From assembly GCF_019649055.1 (NCBI RefSeq), contig NW_026570239.1, positions 124,001 through 188,000 on the forward strand: a stretch of DNA of 64,000 nt, read 5' to 3'. Below are positions 42,570 to 54,319 of this stretch, piece after piece. The translations under genes and the position numbers were made by a program. The notes under the pieces were generated by a model. That model was given only the letters and a program-made list of their open reading frames with translations. It searched no databases and was not told the origin of the DNA. Position 1 is the first letter of the stretch. The number at the start of each line of letters is the position of its first letter. This stretch comes from Paramacrobiotus metropolitanus. Its lineage: Eukaryota; Tardigrada; Eutardigrada; Parachela; Macrobiotidae.

Positions 42570-43506
42570 AGGACTACTGGAAACATCAGCTTTATTGATC
42601 CAGTTTGGTCTAGAAATTCAAGAAACATTTGGTTTAAGGAGCATGTCGTATAATTTGCATCAAATGTGCTGTCATCTTGTGGAATATGAGTATCTGTTAG
42701 GCCATCCGATTTCATTTTGGGCTTTCGAGCATGAAGACTACGTTGGAAAGATGAAATCTCACCTGAAGTGGCCCAACGAACAACACAAGGAAATCGCTGG
42801 AAAGGTTGCATTTGGGCTTTCCGCAGATTTTCTGATTGGGAGCTTTGGAGACAATATTGCACCACCAGAAGTGGAACGGATGCGGCATTCTTTGACTAAA
42901 AACTTGCCAGCAAGCGCAGTCAAAATATTATCAACGACAGGAGTGGCATATCTCTGTGGACAAGGCAAATCGGTTGAAGAACTTCAAGCCGCAGATCCTC
43001 CCGTTTATGCCCATCTTAATGGATTGGGAATTTTAAGAGGAGCTCCTCAGTTGTTGACATTCCAGCGATGTATCACAGAATCCGGTTCACGCCTTGATAT
43101 TGCTGCATACAAAAGGAAAGAAGTCCATGTAAACTCCGTATTTTTGGATCTAAAAAGCGATGCGTACATTGCCGGGCTATAATTTTGGTTAACAAAAAAG
43201 CAGCATTTATTATCGCTACCGTTCTCCAGAAGAAACCGTGGACATATTTCGAATTCAACAATGATCCATTCCTGAATAATGCGTTATTTCAGAAAAATTA
43301 TGTTTGTTTCGAAATTACTAATAAGCTGGCCGTTGTAAAAACCGGCTCTGTTCGCAATAGCGCTATGCTGATTCAAGACAGGTCAGGTAATGAGTTGGTT
43401 GTTTCTATAATGGCTCAAACGCCAATTTAGTGTGCATCTAGTGTCTAAATTTTATTTAATATAGGAGCTCCTGATTTTAATTAGAACGTTACAACAATTT
43501 ATCTAA

Positions 43507-44253
43507 CCAGGGCACATAGGGGTCCTCCAAATTCAGAAAAATCTCATCTTTTGTAAAAAGGTAGTATACTACCCAAGTATGTTTAAAAAAATATTTTCAG
43601 CTGCTGTAATTAAGATAGGCGTGGCCAGCGCAAAGTAAAAGAGTACGCAATACCGCATACGTGCTATGCTATTACAATGCACAGCGCAGGCTTTATGCAT
43701 ACGAGTAGCAGTCATTACAAGGCCATCACTCATCAGCATGGACTCGGGCAGCTGCTTAGCACCGTTAGCACCGAGGGAAGTGAAACCCGTTCGCGGTGGT
43801 CCCTACCACCGCTATCAAACTGCACATTTTCAAAATTTGTTATTTCTGAATTCGTGTGTTTACTAATTATTAGAAGAAAATTTTTCGCATTTTTTATACA
43901 TACTGCAATAATAACGCATGATGGATAATAAATAGCACATTTTTGACAGTCGGCAATTTGAAAGGGGTGGTAGGAACCACCGAGTGCGGGTTTCACTCTC
44001 CTCGGTGCTAAACAGCTTCCCGAGTCTATGCTAATGGCCTTGTAATGACTGCTACTCGTATGCATAAAGCCTGCGCTGTGCATTGTAATAGCATAGCACG
44101 TATGCGGTATTGCGTACTCTTTTAATTTGCGCTGGCCACGCCTATCTTAATTACAGCAGCTGAAAATATTTTTTTAAACATACTTGGGTAGTATACTACC
44201 TTTTTACAAAAGATGAGATTTTTCTGAATTTGGAGGACCCCTATGTGCCCTGG
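43507..44253. mobile_element. 747-bp palindromic MITE, PIF/Harbinger-like
   Basis: The arms are about 300 bp each, beginning CCAGGGCACATAGGGG and ending in its exact inverse, with TAA on both sides (43504-43506, 44254-44256). TAA fits the TWA duplication of PIF/Harbinger elements. The loop is about 120 bp. Reading frames in the arms mirror each other and are not genes. Confidence 0.85.
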
Positions 44254-44256
44254 TAA

Positions 44257-45080
44257 GTATTCTTGTTGTTGCCTAGAGTCCAACGATTAAGCTACGAATT
44301 TCTGTTATAATTCGGACGTTACTTCTTTACAACTCACATTTTCAACGCACGTCAGCAGCGAGCAGGCACCAGCCACGTTCACGGGGTGGAGGAGTTTGGA
44401 ATGTTTGTGGTACTTTTGTGGCTTGATTTTCTTTACTACACTGTCCACTAACGGATGGCGACCAAGTAGGAATGTCAATCAAATAAGAAATGCAAAAATC
44501 ATGCCAGGCATTTTAATGACTTTTAAATGCGCTTGAGAGCGGCATTTTAAAGCGCTCGCATAGCTCACCCATTTTCCCTGACAACCACCACTAGAGCCGG
44601 TGTTAGTGTAGAACTGTAGGTAAGTCATACCTGCTTCTTTTCCGCTCCCCGCTTTGGAGTTGCTTTTAATTTCGTCAGCATTTTATATGTTGTCAAATTG
44701 CGGACAAAACTTCTTCCACGCTGCTTCACGGCTAACTCCCAGTTCTGTTCGGCCATGTCTTTGGCCACCATTTGTGTCTGCAGATAGTCAGTCGAACCCG
44801 CAGAGCATTATTATTATTACACATGATATATTTAAATAAAGATAAAATGCTTTACAAGCACTAGCATAGTCCGTACAGCCAAATGTAACACATTCGATAC
44901 GTTCGACCGCTACAGTCCATTACTGATACTGTATTACAGCTAAACCGATTTCCGGAAAACAGAAGGCATTGATGTGACGAAAAAGTAAGAGGATCCACAG
45001 TTTAAAACCGTAAACCATGTCACCAAAAAGCAAGAAGATGAGTCGAAAGGGTATTATATTAATTTTTTACATTCAAATAA
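44257..45080. other. Spacer
   Basis: I see no gene. The missing 3' exons of the phosphofructokinase gene would be expected here and are not recognisable. Confidence 0.4.
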
Positions 45081-45090
45081 ATAACTTGCT

Positions 45091-47863
45091 ACAATATCTT
45101 ACCCGTTCGACGCACTGCATCAGCGGCACCCGTACGGTTTGGTTGCCTTCAGTGGAGATCACACAGGCTTCCGTCTCCGGTTTGCCGTCCATCGAAGCAA
45201 ACACGGCCTCCGCACCCATTCGGGTGCCCTGCAAAGCACTGAATTGGCGTACCCAGTCAGAGAAATGAAATATGAAATCACCCAGAAGTATGCGATCGAA
45301 AGCGGACGCGGTGCCGCCGCGCTGCACATGCCCCAGCACGGTGACGCGGGTGTCCTGCTTGAGGCGATCGACGATGACGTTCATCACTTGGTCGGAAGTG
45401 ATCGGTTTCCCGGTGCGGTCGATAGCGCCTTCCGACACGATAACGATGTTCAGGCGATGACCCAGTTCGCGTTCCTACACCATAAAAGATATACTTGTTC
45501 AATTAAAACTTAGATGACAAAAAATGCTATGTTAGCGTGCCTGCGCCAGCTTCTTGCACATTTGATCGGGCCAGTTCTCCTCTGGCGGCCATTCCGGGAT
45601 GAAGACCCAATCAGCTTCGCAGGCCAGCCACAATGCCGTCCCATCATCTCCATAACGAAAGTGCGCTGATGACTAAAGCCGACAAACACACATGGTAACA
45701 AAATTCAATACCTTACAGTTGGCTAACGTAAGCCGGTTACTAAAAAGCGTGGTGGTGATAGCGTCAATGCACTCCACGATGCGGTGAAGGGCGCTGTCTG
45801 GGCCGATGTTCATGTCCGTTCCGCAGAAATCGTTGTCAATGGATCCCACCATACCGACAATATTAAGATGCGAGTGTTTTTCCTGCGGCTCTGATGTTAT
45901 TCTCGCTGTCAAAGATGCCATCTGCACGTTAAAATATTACCTTTCTTAACTTGCATGAGCTAGCAAACGTTGCGTATAAGAGTAACAAATTTCCATTTAA
46001 GCAATATACCGGTAAGTCAAACACTGTATAAAATTACTACAATTGTTTCGAACGATGTTTAAATTTTTAATGAACGCATAATTTTCTATAAAAGAACTAA
46101 ACAGTTATTTGTAAAGTGCATGTAAAAGGACAGAAAAAATATGAAAATATCGTGTGCGATAAAACAGCAGCATAAGGTGCAACAGCGATTCGCTATTAGC
46201 GAAAATGACCAAATCAATTTAAATTCTCTGAAATAATCACCCTACCTGTGTCAACGACCTGTTGCAGCAACGATGCCCACTCTTGCCGGAAGAGATTGGC
46301 TCCCGTGAGACTACCATCGCCTCCAATGCAGACAATTTTGGAGATATTGCGCACAACCAGATTAAATGCCGCCTGCAACCGACCGGAGCGGACGCGAAAT
46401 TCGGCACAGCGCGCACTTCCGATCACTGTTCCGCCCTGTAATGCCATCAAAAGCGCTAAAGGACCAAACCAGACGGAACAGGACGGATAAACGGAAAGCC
46501 AACCTTCTGTATTATCCCTGAAACACTTTCCAACGTGGATTCCGTAATCAGCCGACCACCCTGCACCATCCCGGCGTAACCTTCGCGGATGAAGTACACT
46601 TTACAGCCACGTAGAGACCCATGCGTACCACTCCACGGACAGCAGCGTTCATGCCTGAAACTAACCCCATAATGCTCATTTTAAACCTTCTTTCGCAAAA
46701 TGCATATCACTTATACAACTGCTGACAAGCAACAGCATATGTACGTAAAATTTTGTAAACTTGTATACTTCTAGGTATGTTGCAACTAAACATTTTAAAC
46801 TAAACTAAACATCAGGCTACGGTGGCTACGTATGAGTCGTAAAAAAATGTTAACGTAATACGGCACAAATCCGTACAATAATATTATGCCCCGGTCATAC
46901 TTTGTGTTCGAAGCCTTTAAAACAGTTCTAATCAAAAAATATGTTAACAGTATGATCGCAAGCTGTTCTAAGCACCTTTTTCTTAGAATAAAAAACTATG
47001 ACCAATCTTCGAACAAAATCTTTAAAACTTGTTTTATAACCATATAAAACATGTTTTAGTAGGCAGGAGCCTAATCAAACTTCTTAAGATGTTTTAGTAC
47101 TTTTAACCAATAGTAGCGCTCATGACCGGAACTGGATCCTTGTTACAACACCGTATTCTCATTTTTATATGTCTTAATAATGCGGATATCATTTGAATAC
47201 ACGTAAAAACGTACTGTCAAAAGTACAGAGGTCATATATTCTTGTTTTTAAAATACGAAAGCCCAAATTCAAATTCTTATACTTTTTGGGAGTTCGTCGT
47301 ACTCTGATGAAGTCATGTTATTACTGTAGTCTAATTTTTACTTTCAAATTTTTGGTTCAAACGGGTGAAGTCTTTATCAGAACAATTTTAGCGGTATGAT
47401 CAGCACACCGATAAAACTGTCCTAAGCATACTTTTGCGAACAGTTTAACACTTAAACACTTAACACTTAAAACAAATTCTTTAGATCTTGTGCTAAGCAA
47501 AAAGTTCTAAAATTTTCGTTAGAACACGAAGTATGACCGAGGCATTAGCAATGTAACACACCATTATTAAAATAACAGTGCACTACGAAACATAGAGATA
47601 TTCGTACGTGACACTTACGAACAATGCGAAGCAGGCTTCAAGGACCGAATGTGTACACGAGATTGTCGAGAAGGCAAACTTCCCTCGTCTTGTCTTGCAA
47701 ATCACCCCCCACTGCAGTAGACCGCCAGCGCCTTGCCGCACCACGTTTTGGGCTTCATTATGCGCAGCGTATCCGTCTCCACGCCGCCCTGCACCACCAG
47801 CAAGCGGGGCGCGGGATCCGCAGTCACTGATTCCCGCCGCTCGTACCGCTCAAGCGCCCGCAT
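45091..47863 (-). pseudogene. PFK: 6-phosphofructokinase, N-terminal half only, degraded
   Basis: Exons on the minus strand: 47863-~47707 (MRALERYERR to AVYCSGG), 46654-46504 ([13 protein letters not shown]), 46435-46246 ([22 protein letters not shown]), 45905-~45720 ([19 protein letters not shown]), ~45677-45545 ([29 protein letters not shown]) and ~45476-45091 ([29 protein letters not shown]). These are the active-site blocks of animal ATP-PFK, including the ATP/F6P residues of GGDGSLTG and [10 protein letters not shown]. The damage is clear. The DAQ/DSQ part of the first nucleotide loop is missing at the exon 1/2 joint. One base is lost near 46605. The exon 4/5 joint is out of phase, and part of exon 5 is deleted. 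A 54-nt unspliceable insert lies near 45220-45275. No C-terminal half is present. Confidence 0.8.
46700..47700. other. First intron of the phosphofructokinase pseudogene
   Basis: AT-rich, no gene. The donor GTGATTTGC follows the AVYCSGG codons at about 47706. Confidence 0.5.
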
Positions 47864-47937
47864 CCGCCGTGCCTCTGCGTCCACCGTCGTCTCCTCGGCG
47901 GGGATGGGCGCATGTAGCCGGCAGGAAGGTGGACGGG

Positions 47938-48065
47938 TGGATGGTGGATCTTCAATGAAGGTCATCCACCTTTCTGTAAAGGTCATCCACCTTTCTCATC
48001 CACCTTTTTGTAAAGGTTATCCACCTTTCTGCAAAGGTCATCCACCTTTCTGCCGAAAGTCATCT
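47938..48065. repeat. Terminal tandem repeat array (left)
   Basis: About six copies of a ~20-bp unit, TCCACCTTTCTGCAAAGGTCA, inside the left inverted repeat. The inverse array is at 61440-61615. Confidence 0.9.
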
Positions 48066-48509
48066 ATCCTTTTGCGAATGGAAATCCACCTCTTTGTCGA
48101 ACCTCATCTAGGTTTTTGACGGTTTCTTTTGAATAAATTATGGGGATGACACTCACGCATGCTTTCCTGCTGGTTTCGTTTTTATTATTCTTATCACCCT
48201 CTAAGCGGTTTGAATCTATACGTATTGTCCACTAAATTATTTTATCAAAAATCCCACAATTTCTAATAGAAAATAATACGCTCTGGCATTTACTGTTGCT
48301 GTTTCGGGGAAAAGCCGGCTGATGCATTTTTACAGCGTCTTACTTTCCATTAGAAATTCTAAAACGATTATAACAACCTTGGAGGACAAGGCGCACGACT
48401 CCCTGCTACTTTGTTGCCGACAAAAATAAAAACAACAAGGGTAGAAAAGACAGTATTTGGGAGCGCTATCTCACCAGATAATCAACTGACCGGCAAAAAG
48501 TGAACGAGG

Positions 48510-48725
48510 TTCGATCCACCTTTCTGCCAAACCTCATCCACATTTTTGCCAGACCTCATCCATCATTCTGCCAGAACTCATCCACCTTTCTGCAAAGGTC
48601 ATCCACCTTTCTGCAAAGGTCATCCACCTTTCTGCAAAGGTCATCCACCTTTCTGCAGAGGGCATCCACCTTTCTGCAAAGGTCATCCAACTTTCTCCAA
48701 AGCTCATCCACCGTTCAAAAAAATT
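48510..48725. repeat. Subterminal tandem repeat array (left)
   Basis: About ten copies of the same ~20-bp unit (TCCACCTTTCTGCAAAGGTCA), matching the inverted array at 60655-60850. Confidence 0.9.
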
Positions 48726-48729
48726 CTAT

Positions 48730-50600
48730 CTTTCTGCGAAATTTTTCTGCCTTTTTTGTTTTGCTTGATCCGCCTTTTTTGCCGGTCTTTGACACTTGAT
48801 GATGATAAAACTCACAAATAGTGTCTTATTTGATTTTTCGTCATTTTTTCAGCGTCTGACGAGATCCGATTAAAAATAAGGAGACCTCGAACGATTTTGC
48901 CGGCTTTGATTCAGAAAACAAACAATAACGGTTAGAAAACGTGTGCTGCTAAACATTAAGCAATGTACAGAGTATTGACAGTTCAAAGTTGGAAATTAAA
49001 TACATTTTGGTATTTTTGATAAGGCGAAGAATTAGCAAATTTTAATGAATGTGTACAGTAGTCTATTGATCACTTGTACTCTTGTAGTGTCATTAGCACT
49101 GTGTAGTTTCGTCTCAAAAAGAGTCAATTGGTGATAATAAAGTGCCATTAGCCAAATCATGATGTGGACTGCGGTGACAGTAGTGCTTTGTTGTAAACTG
49201 TAATGGCGATAAAGTACTATATTAAGTACCTTACATTATACGTATATGTATAAGCTACGTACAGGGCCAGTGTCCTCCATGTAACGTCGCAGTGCACTCA
49301 GCATAATGATTAACAATTTAATTCGGCACATTTGCCAAAAAAAAGCCGAAGGACTAATGTTAGCAGTTCCAGAAGTCCAGCAGCAGCAGTCAAGCTTGGT
49401 TGACTGTGGGATATTTGCAATAGCCATTGGTGCCGAAAAAAGGCTTCGTGTTTCCGCTTTAAAAATTTTCTGAATAATTTATGTACATAGTATCATTAGC
49501 GTCCTGTAATGTATGAACCCGGTGGTCAATTGACTGTAGTGCCATTAGCGAACTGTGGTGCGTATGAATTAAAAGTCAAATGACCTTTTGTGGCGTCATA
49601 AGCCAAATTGTGATGTGGTGACAATAGTGTTTTGTTGAGAACTGCAGTGGCATTATTCCAAGCCTTTGGATAAACCGTTTTTGTGTGAACAGTGAATTTG
49701 GTACCTTGAATCAAGTGCAAGCAGATGGCTCTTAAAAGTAAATAAATTCAGGAAAAGCTTTAGTATCTGCCATGGTTTTCAGTCTGAAATCAGAATCGAT
49801 CTTACTTTTTAGAATTTCACTAGCCGTTTTTGATTAATATCTCTGCTCGCAATGCTTTCTTGCTGGACACACGCAAAAAAAGCCCTCTATGGGAAAGCAC
49901 CCAAACATAAGCGCTTTATGGGACTACATAGAAATCGTCGTTCAATGTCGGTAAAATACAGTACTTTTCTGCGTGCTTTTCTTTTTTTTGTCTGTGCTAT
50001 CCCTGAATCAAGTATAACTGTCGAAAAGGTCAGCTGTCAGTCAACAGTTCTTGCACAACACATATTAGGTTATAGGTATAACATGTTAATGGTCTGTACA
50101 CCGTTACTGCTGCCACAACAAGGCTATTACTCAACAACTATTTCTACTGTCCGTGTTGTAAAATTTGTAACAAATAACTTAGTGTTGCAGAAACTGGCTT
50201 TTGATGGAAGACTTTTCGAAAGCAAGGACAAGGTGACTGAAGTTGTGAAGAAAATGTAAATACCATAAGAAGATTGCATGTTGCTTCAGCATATGATTGA
50301 CTAGTGGCATGGAGTTGCTAGTATAATCCCTTCAGCACTGACTACAAAAACGTTTCCCATTGCTTAATCTCACTTCGCAGCACCAGCTAATAGCCGCACG
50401 GTTTGATATTTTGAGTTTCTTAACGATGGTACGCTGTCAATGCCGCAGCAGGCATCTGGGAGTTGATCCTGTATCTGGAAAGCTCTTCACCTACTAATTT
50501 CTTAAGGAGATAAACGCGCTGCTAACAATTGTAAGATGCAATTTTAGGACTTTGATCAGCTATTTTGCGTGATACGGCGTAGTTCTTTCTATCGCCATAC
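48730..50600. other. Mostly non-coding part of the Ginger-like element
   Basis: An open frame at 49852-50259 has no family resemblance. It may be chance or an upstream exon. GTGCCATTAGC-like short repeats recur at 49.05-49.66 kb. Confidence 0.4.
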
Positions 50601-50621
50601 ACGATTTCATCTCTCAGCACC

Positions 50622-53145
50622 ATGTATCCGTTTCATCCAAATGTTTTCACCGCCAGTGCTAATCCTTTTCTAATTCCCCCGCTGACAGTACCCCGTTCTC
50701 ATTATCCGGTGCCTATGCCAAATCAGCCTTATCCTTTTTATTTTCCTTCAGTTAATAACCCAGTCAGCCTGCATGGTGTTCAGAATCATCCATTCGCTCC
50801 CGTTCCGCCGAATATTGGTTACAATCCATTGGTAAACCCATTTCAACCCATGGATATTGCAAATCAGTTTCCAAAACCTGAACCAGATGACAAACATCAA
50901 CCGTGCAAAACTAACGATGGTCCAAAAATGTTACCTGCAGACGCTTTGCAAGTAAGCCAGCTGGTTCCCTGGACACTGAAGCTCAGGTTTTGACTTCTTT
51001 CTGGCCTGCAGTTCCGACTTGCACAATTATCTCTAACTAAAATAAAAATGTGGAAAAAACAAAATCAACTATCACGTGAAGGTCGTGAAAATGCCAAAAT
51101 TAGCGTCACTGCTGATTAAGAAGTTAAGGACCCTGATTCGGTCTAATTAGTAAAAGTTATAAAAAATATTTCGAGATTCGTGCACGGCCATGGAAAGAAA
51201 TGTAAAAACCTTACCAGTTTCGCAGCATACTAAATGATGTCAAATAGTACGAAAGACTAACGTTTTTAAAGATTAAAAGCACGCATGAAATTTCTTTTGT
51301 TAGCTGCCAGAGGAAAAGAGGGCTGCACGGGATGTTGGCCGAGATGTGGTTGTCACGGATGGTTCGGATGACACCGACGAAGAAGATAGTGGTAAATCAG
51401 CTGCCACAGAGAAGCGCTACCAGGTCGAGAAGTCAGAATTCGCCGAAGAGCTGCCAGATCGTATATACCATGCTGAACCAGACTTTAGGGCTCTGAAGCA
51501 TTACCTACGTTCTGGACCGAAACAGCGAAGCCATTACCCAGGATTAAGAAACAGCCAGAAAACAGTTATTAAAAAGCAAGCAGTTCATTACCGGCTGAAG
51601 AACGAAAAGCTTTATTTTGTAACAAAAAAGAAGGAAGAACGCCTGTGCGTTGAGACTACAGCTGAGCGTTTGGAAATCATCAAAGAGTGTCACGAGTATG
51701 TTTAAAATTAATTTTAATTTCGTTTTAGAAAAATTAAACGTCAAATGCAAAAAGAAACGTAATAAAATGATTATACCGGATTTAAAACTCAGTCACAGCC
51801 AGTGTTTCACTACCTGTCCGCGAGGTAGTGAAACACTGGCTGTGACTGATAGGGGAAGAGAAACGACGACGGCACATCTACTGCTTTTCACCACGACCAA
51901 CCGTAATTGCGAGCACTATAACACATACCGTTAGCCAAATTTTTTAGCGAAAAACTTAAAAATATCTGGGAAATACACATTACAGATATAAGCAGAATAC
52001 AGGCTGGATACTTGGGAAACGGTATAGGAAACAGCAGTACGAAACCGTTCAAGGTCTTGACCTTTATTGCTTTATTGCAGAAAATTGCCGCCATAAACGA
52101 AGCTCTGCGGATCAAACATTCTTTAATTCGACCTTATCGTCCCCGCTCAAACGGAATTATTGAGCGCATTAACAGGGAAATAAAACGGTATATTAAAAGT
52201 GTGCGCTTGTTTTTGATTAAGGAGTTAATATTCAACTGTGGAAGATCGATCGAAACTAGTCTACTCTGTTAGGCATATTGAGATGGCTGCTAAACAGCGA
52301 TCAGTTGAATCGGACCAGTGCATCAACGAAGGGCTGTTCGTAATTCGACAAAACAAGCATACCACAACTCAGTATTCGCCACACGAGCTGTTTCACACTT
52401 TTGCGCTACGGTTTGACCCAGGAGAGGAATTCACACGAGAAGAAGATGATTTCATAACGTTGTTTGCAAAAGGTCAAGATGGCGCAGTTGAGCAAGTCGT
52501 AAATGATGAATGCGAAGCCATTATGGACCGTCTAGATGGAATAAGGGCAGCTGTCGAAGCCGATTCAATGGCGAACATCAAGACAGAGCAGCAGCGCCAG
52601 AAGAAAGCTTTTGATAAGCGTAATCTCGGAAAGGGTGAAACTCTTAAACCAGGTAATTCTGAAATTTTAATCCATTAATTAACGCTGAACTTTTAGTTCG
52701 CAACAGAAGGTACGCAAAACCTGGTAACTAAATGCACCGACGGTTCCGCAAATCCCGTATTTATTATCCAGGTGTATTTAATTTACAGAACTGCCCCCAA
52801 GGGTAGTAAAAATGTTCGCCCCCTCCCCAGTTAAAATAGCAGAAAATATTACATATGTGCGGTATGTTAGCTTAATGCTTCAGTAAAGTAATATTGCGTT
52901 CATTTTGCTGTTGTAGGAGACATAGTGTATTTCTACGATAAATCGAAACGAAATCAAATTCAAGGTAAAAGTCGCCGTAAGTTGAAGGGTCCAGCTATAG
53001 TAATATCGGCAAGGGCCAGTGATGCCCAAATTCGGTACGGCGCGACGCTGAAGTATGTACCTAACGACGATATCCGAGTGCCAAAAAATGCAAAACGCAA
53101 ACCAGAATTGGAGACAACTGAGAAAAGCCGACAAAAGGTACTTTT
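50622..53145 (+). pseudogene. Integrase part of the Ginger-like transposase gene
   Basis: Exons at 50622-50950 (Pro-rich N-terminus, MYPFHPNVF), 51311-~51699 (acidic, then a core reading VHYRLKNEKLYFVTKK and VETTAERLEIIKECHE, the start of an H2C2 zinc-binding domain), ~52079-52200 (HSLIRPYRPRSNGIIERINRE, the block with the catalytic Glu of an rve integrase), ~52240-52650 (QYSPHELFHTFALRF and a helical region) and 52917-53141 (GDIVYFYDK, KLKGPAIVI: the C-terminal integrase domain). The rest of the H2C2 finger and the segment with both catalytic Asp residues are absent between 51.70 and 52.08 kb, so the enzyme cannot be active. A perfect hairpin occupies part of that gap. Confidence 0.75.
51789..51849. 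repeat. Perfect 27-bp hairpin
   Basis: TCAGTCACAGCCAGTGTTTC and the next 7 bases pair perfectly with their inverse around the 7-nt loop GTCCGCG. It lies where the integrase catalytic exon should be. Confidence 0.9.
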
Positions 53146-53445
53146 TAATTTTGCTTATTATAGTACGCATAAAACCAAACATACCGGCGTATTTTGGCCT
53201 GAACCTGGCTGTTGGTAAAAACACAGACGACTAGAACTGCTGTGACGACGTTTAGAGGTTGTCACGGAAGGCACTATAGTATATCTACCGTTATTTGCAT
53301 TATGAATACTTGCAAGCCTGAGTTCCGCAGACCACCTGTAATCTTACTTGCGAAGAGCGCTGGAATAATGCTTTCGCCGACTTTTAATAGCACGTCGATT
53401 TAACTGCAAAATTTTTATAAACTTCACAAAATTGATTGTTACGAC

Positions 53446-54290
53446 AGGCAAAAAGATGTATTACGCCAGCCAGCGACGCTTCAGCTCCAGAAAAAGTCGG
53501 CACAAACTCGCCAGATGTTTTAATCGACGGTGACCGCGCTCTATCTTGCTGTGGCCAGGTTATATTAAAAAGCGAATTCGCTCAAATTAGGGAAAATGGT
53601 GCCATTTCTCCAGATGTCATCAATGTTATTGCCTCTGTAATAAAGCAACAAGTCAAAGATGTATCAGGAATGTTAGAAACATGGGAAACCCTTTCGCCGC
53701 GTTTTCCTGGACTTGATAAAGCAGCACGCATTTGCTGTCAGATACATTTCAACGACGTCAATCACTTCTGTTTTTCTAAATGGAATAACTTGGATGGCGA
53801 TGTCCAACTCTACGATTCCCTCGGCGCGGAGCTCACGGATGGGCTTAAGTATCAGCTGTGGAAGTGCTATGGTCGCGGTTGCGCAGAAATTCGAGTTCAT
53901 TCGCAATTACATGCCAGTTCAGAAACAGTCGGACGGTGTTAGCTGTGGATTTTTTACAATGGCATTCGCTGCTGATGTGATAGTATTTGCAAAGGATCCT
54001 TGCAGGCGGCATTACGACCCAAAAGGCTTGCGGAAGTGGGTGGAAAATATCTTACTGTCGTCCAAGCTAGGGTGTCTGGAAAGTTACGATGACCTGCACG
54101 TGAAACGAATAAAGAATTCGATTCCACCTGTCATAATAACAAAGAAAGAGGCTGATCAGATTGGAACAGCGATCGAAAAAAAAGTGAGCGATGTAACTTT
54201 TAACCCCAAGCACCCCGCCGTTTTATTTAAGATTATGCGTAGGCATAAGAAAAATGAAATGACGACGCCTCTCACACTAGATCAGTAACT
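53446..54290 (+). pseudogene. Ulp1 (C48)-type cysteine protease module A, frameshifted
   Basis: It follows the integrase exons in phase (acceptor at 53445). The protease fold shows FNDVNHFCFSKW (catalytic His), VQLYDSLGAEL (Asp) and, in another frame, KQSDGVSCGFFTMAF (Gln/Cys region). The change of frame lies near 53865. After it the frame stays open to 54288, with RHYDPKGLRKWVENIL as the usual post-catalytic helix. Such modules in Ginger-like elements may process the transposase or remove SUMO-like tags. The triad residues are kept, so the frameshift may be recent. Confidence 0.78.
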
Positions 54291-54319
54291 GACAATAACT
54301 TTTCTTATTAAAATTACAG

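Larger units (their letters stand above)
22426..42574. mobile_element. Maverick/Polinton (adintovirus-like) element with target duplications
   Basis: The element proper is 22431-42569 (20,139 bp). It begins AGTAGATTCAGC and ends GCTGAATCTACT, with the 5'-AG start usual for Polintons. AGGAC flanks it on both sides (22426-22430, 42570-42574). The terminal inverted repeats are about 305 bp, differing by only a few bases, so the insertion is recent. Gene content (type B polymerase, integrase, ATPase, protease, capsid proteins) is that of the Maverick/adintovirus group. Gene order is: minus-strand accessory genes, a plus-strand block (26.06-28.84 kb), then a long minus-strand block (29.0-42.2 kb). 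Confidence 0.97.
20548..43430 (+). pseudogene. CACTA-like (tnp2-type) transposase gene, split by the Maverick
   Basis: The first exon begins MERRRRRVGIRQ at 20548 and ends near 20668 (donor GTAACA). Later coding pieces lie at 20771-20912, 20950-21075, 21090-21620, 21554-21907, 21926-22430 and, after the 20-kb Maverick, 42570-43182 and 43190-43430. Motifs include CPLCGSYIG...CPKC (zinc binding), IPIVLFSDGAATAKSSKSNIW (split block around the first catalytic Asp), FMADFGCVHCEDNGY (the CxxC block of tnp2 proteins), LHQMCCHLVEYEYLLGHPIS and FWAFEHEDYVGKMKS (the C-terminal conserved region seen in DUF4218-type tails). Frame changes near 21600, a TGA at 21905 and a break near 43182 show it is dead. 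At the Maverick junction the frame is intact once one AGGAC is removed. Confidence 0.75.
14481..43500. mobile_element. EnSpm/CACTA-like DNA transposon, split by later insertions; right end approximate
   Basis: The proposed left end is CACTACAATAGGAGCTCC at 14481, matching the CACTA terminal type. Two divergent genes leave a shared spacer at 20.07-20.55 kb: a minus-strand gene of unknown function and a plus-strand transposase of the tnp2 type. Without the LTR retrotransposon and the Maverick the element would be about 6.3 kb. The palindrome AGGAGCTCCT recurs throughout and unites the left and right pieces; the last copy is at 43463. A matching right terminus was not found before the Harbinger-like MITE at 43.5 kb, so the right boundary is unsure. 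Confidence 0.7.

Noticed and set aside
43666-44083. Paired frames with the same N-terminal words on both strands
   Set aside because: Mirror translations of the palindromic MITE arms.
47928-47986. Longer phosphofructokinase N-terminus starting in the repeat array
   Set aside because: Those codons are transposon end sequence (the same words occur at 61567); the ATG at 47863 is the better start.
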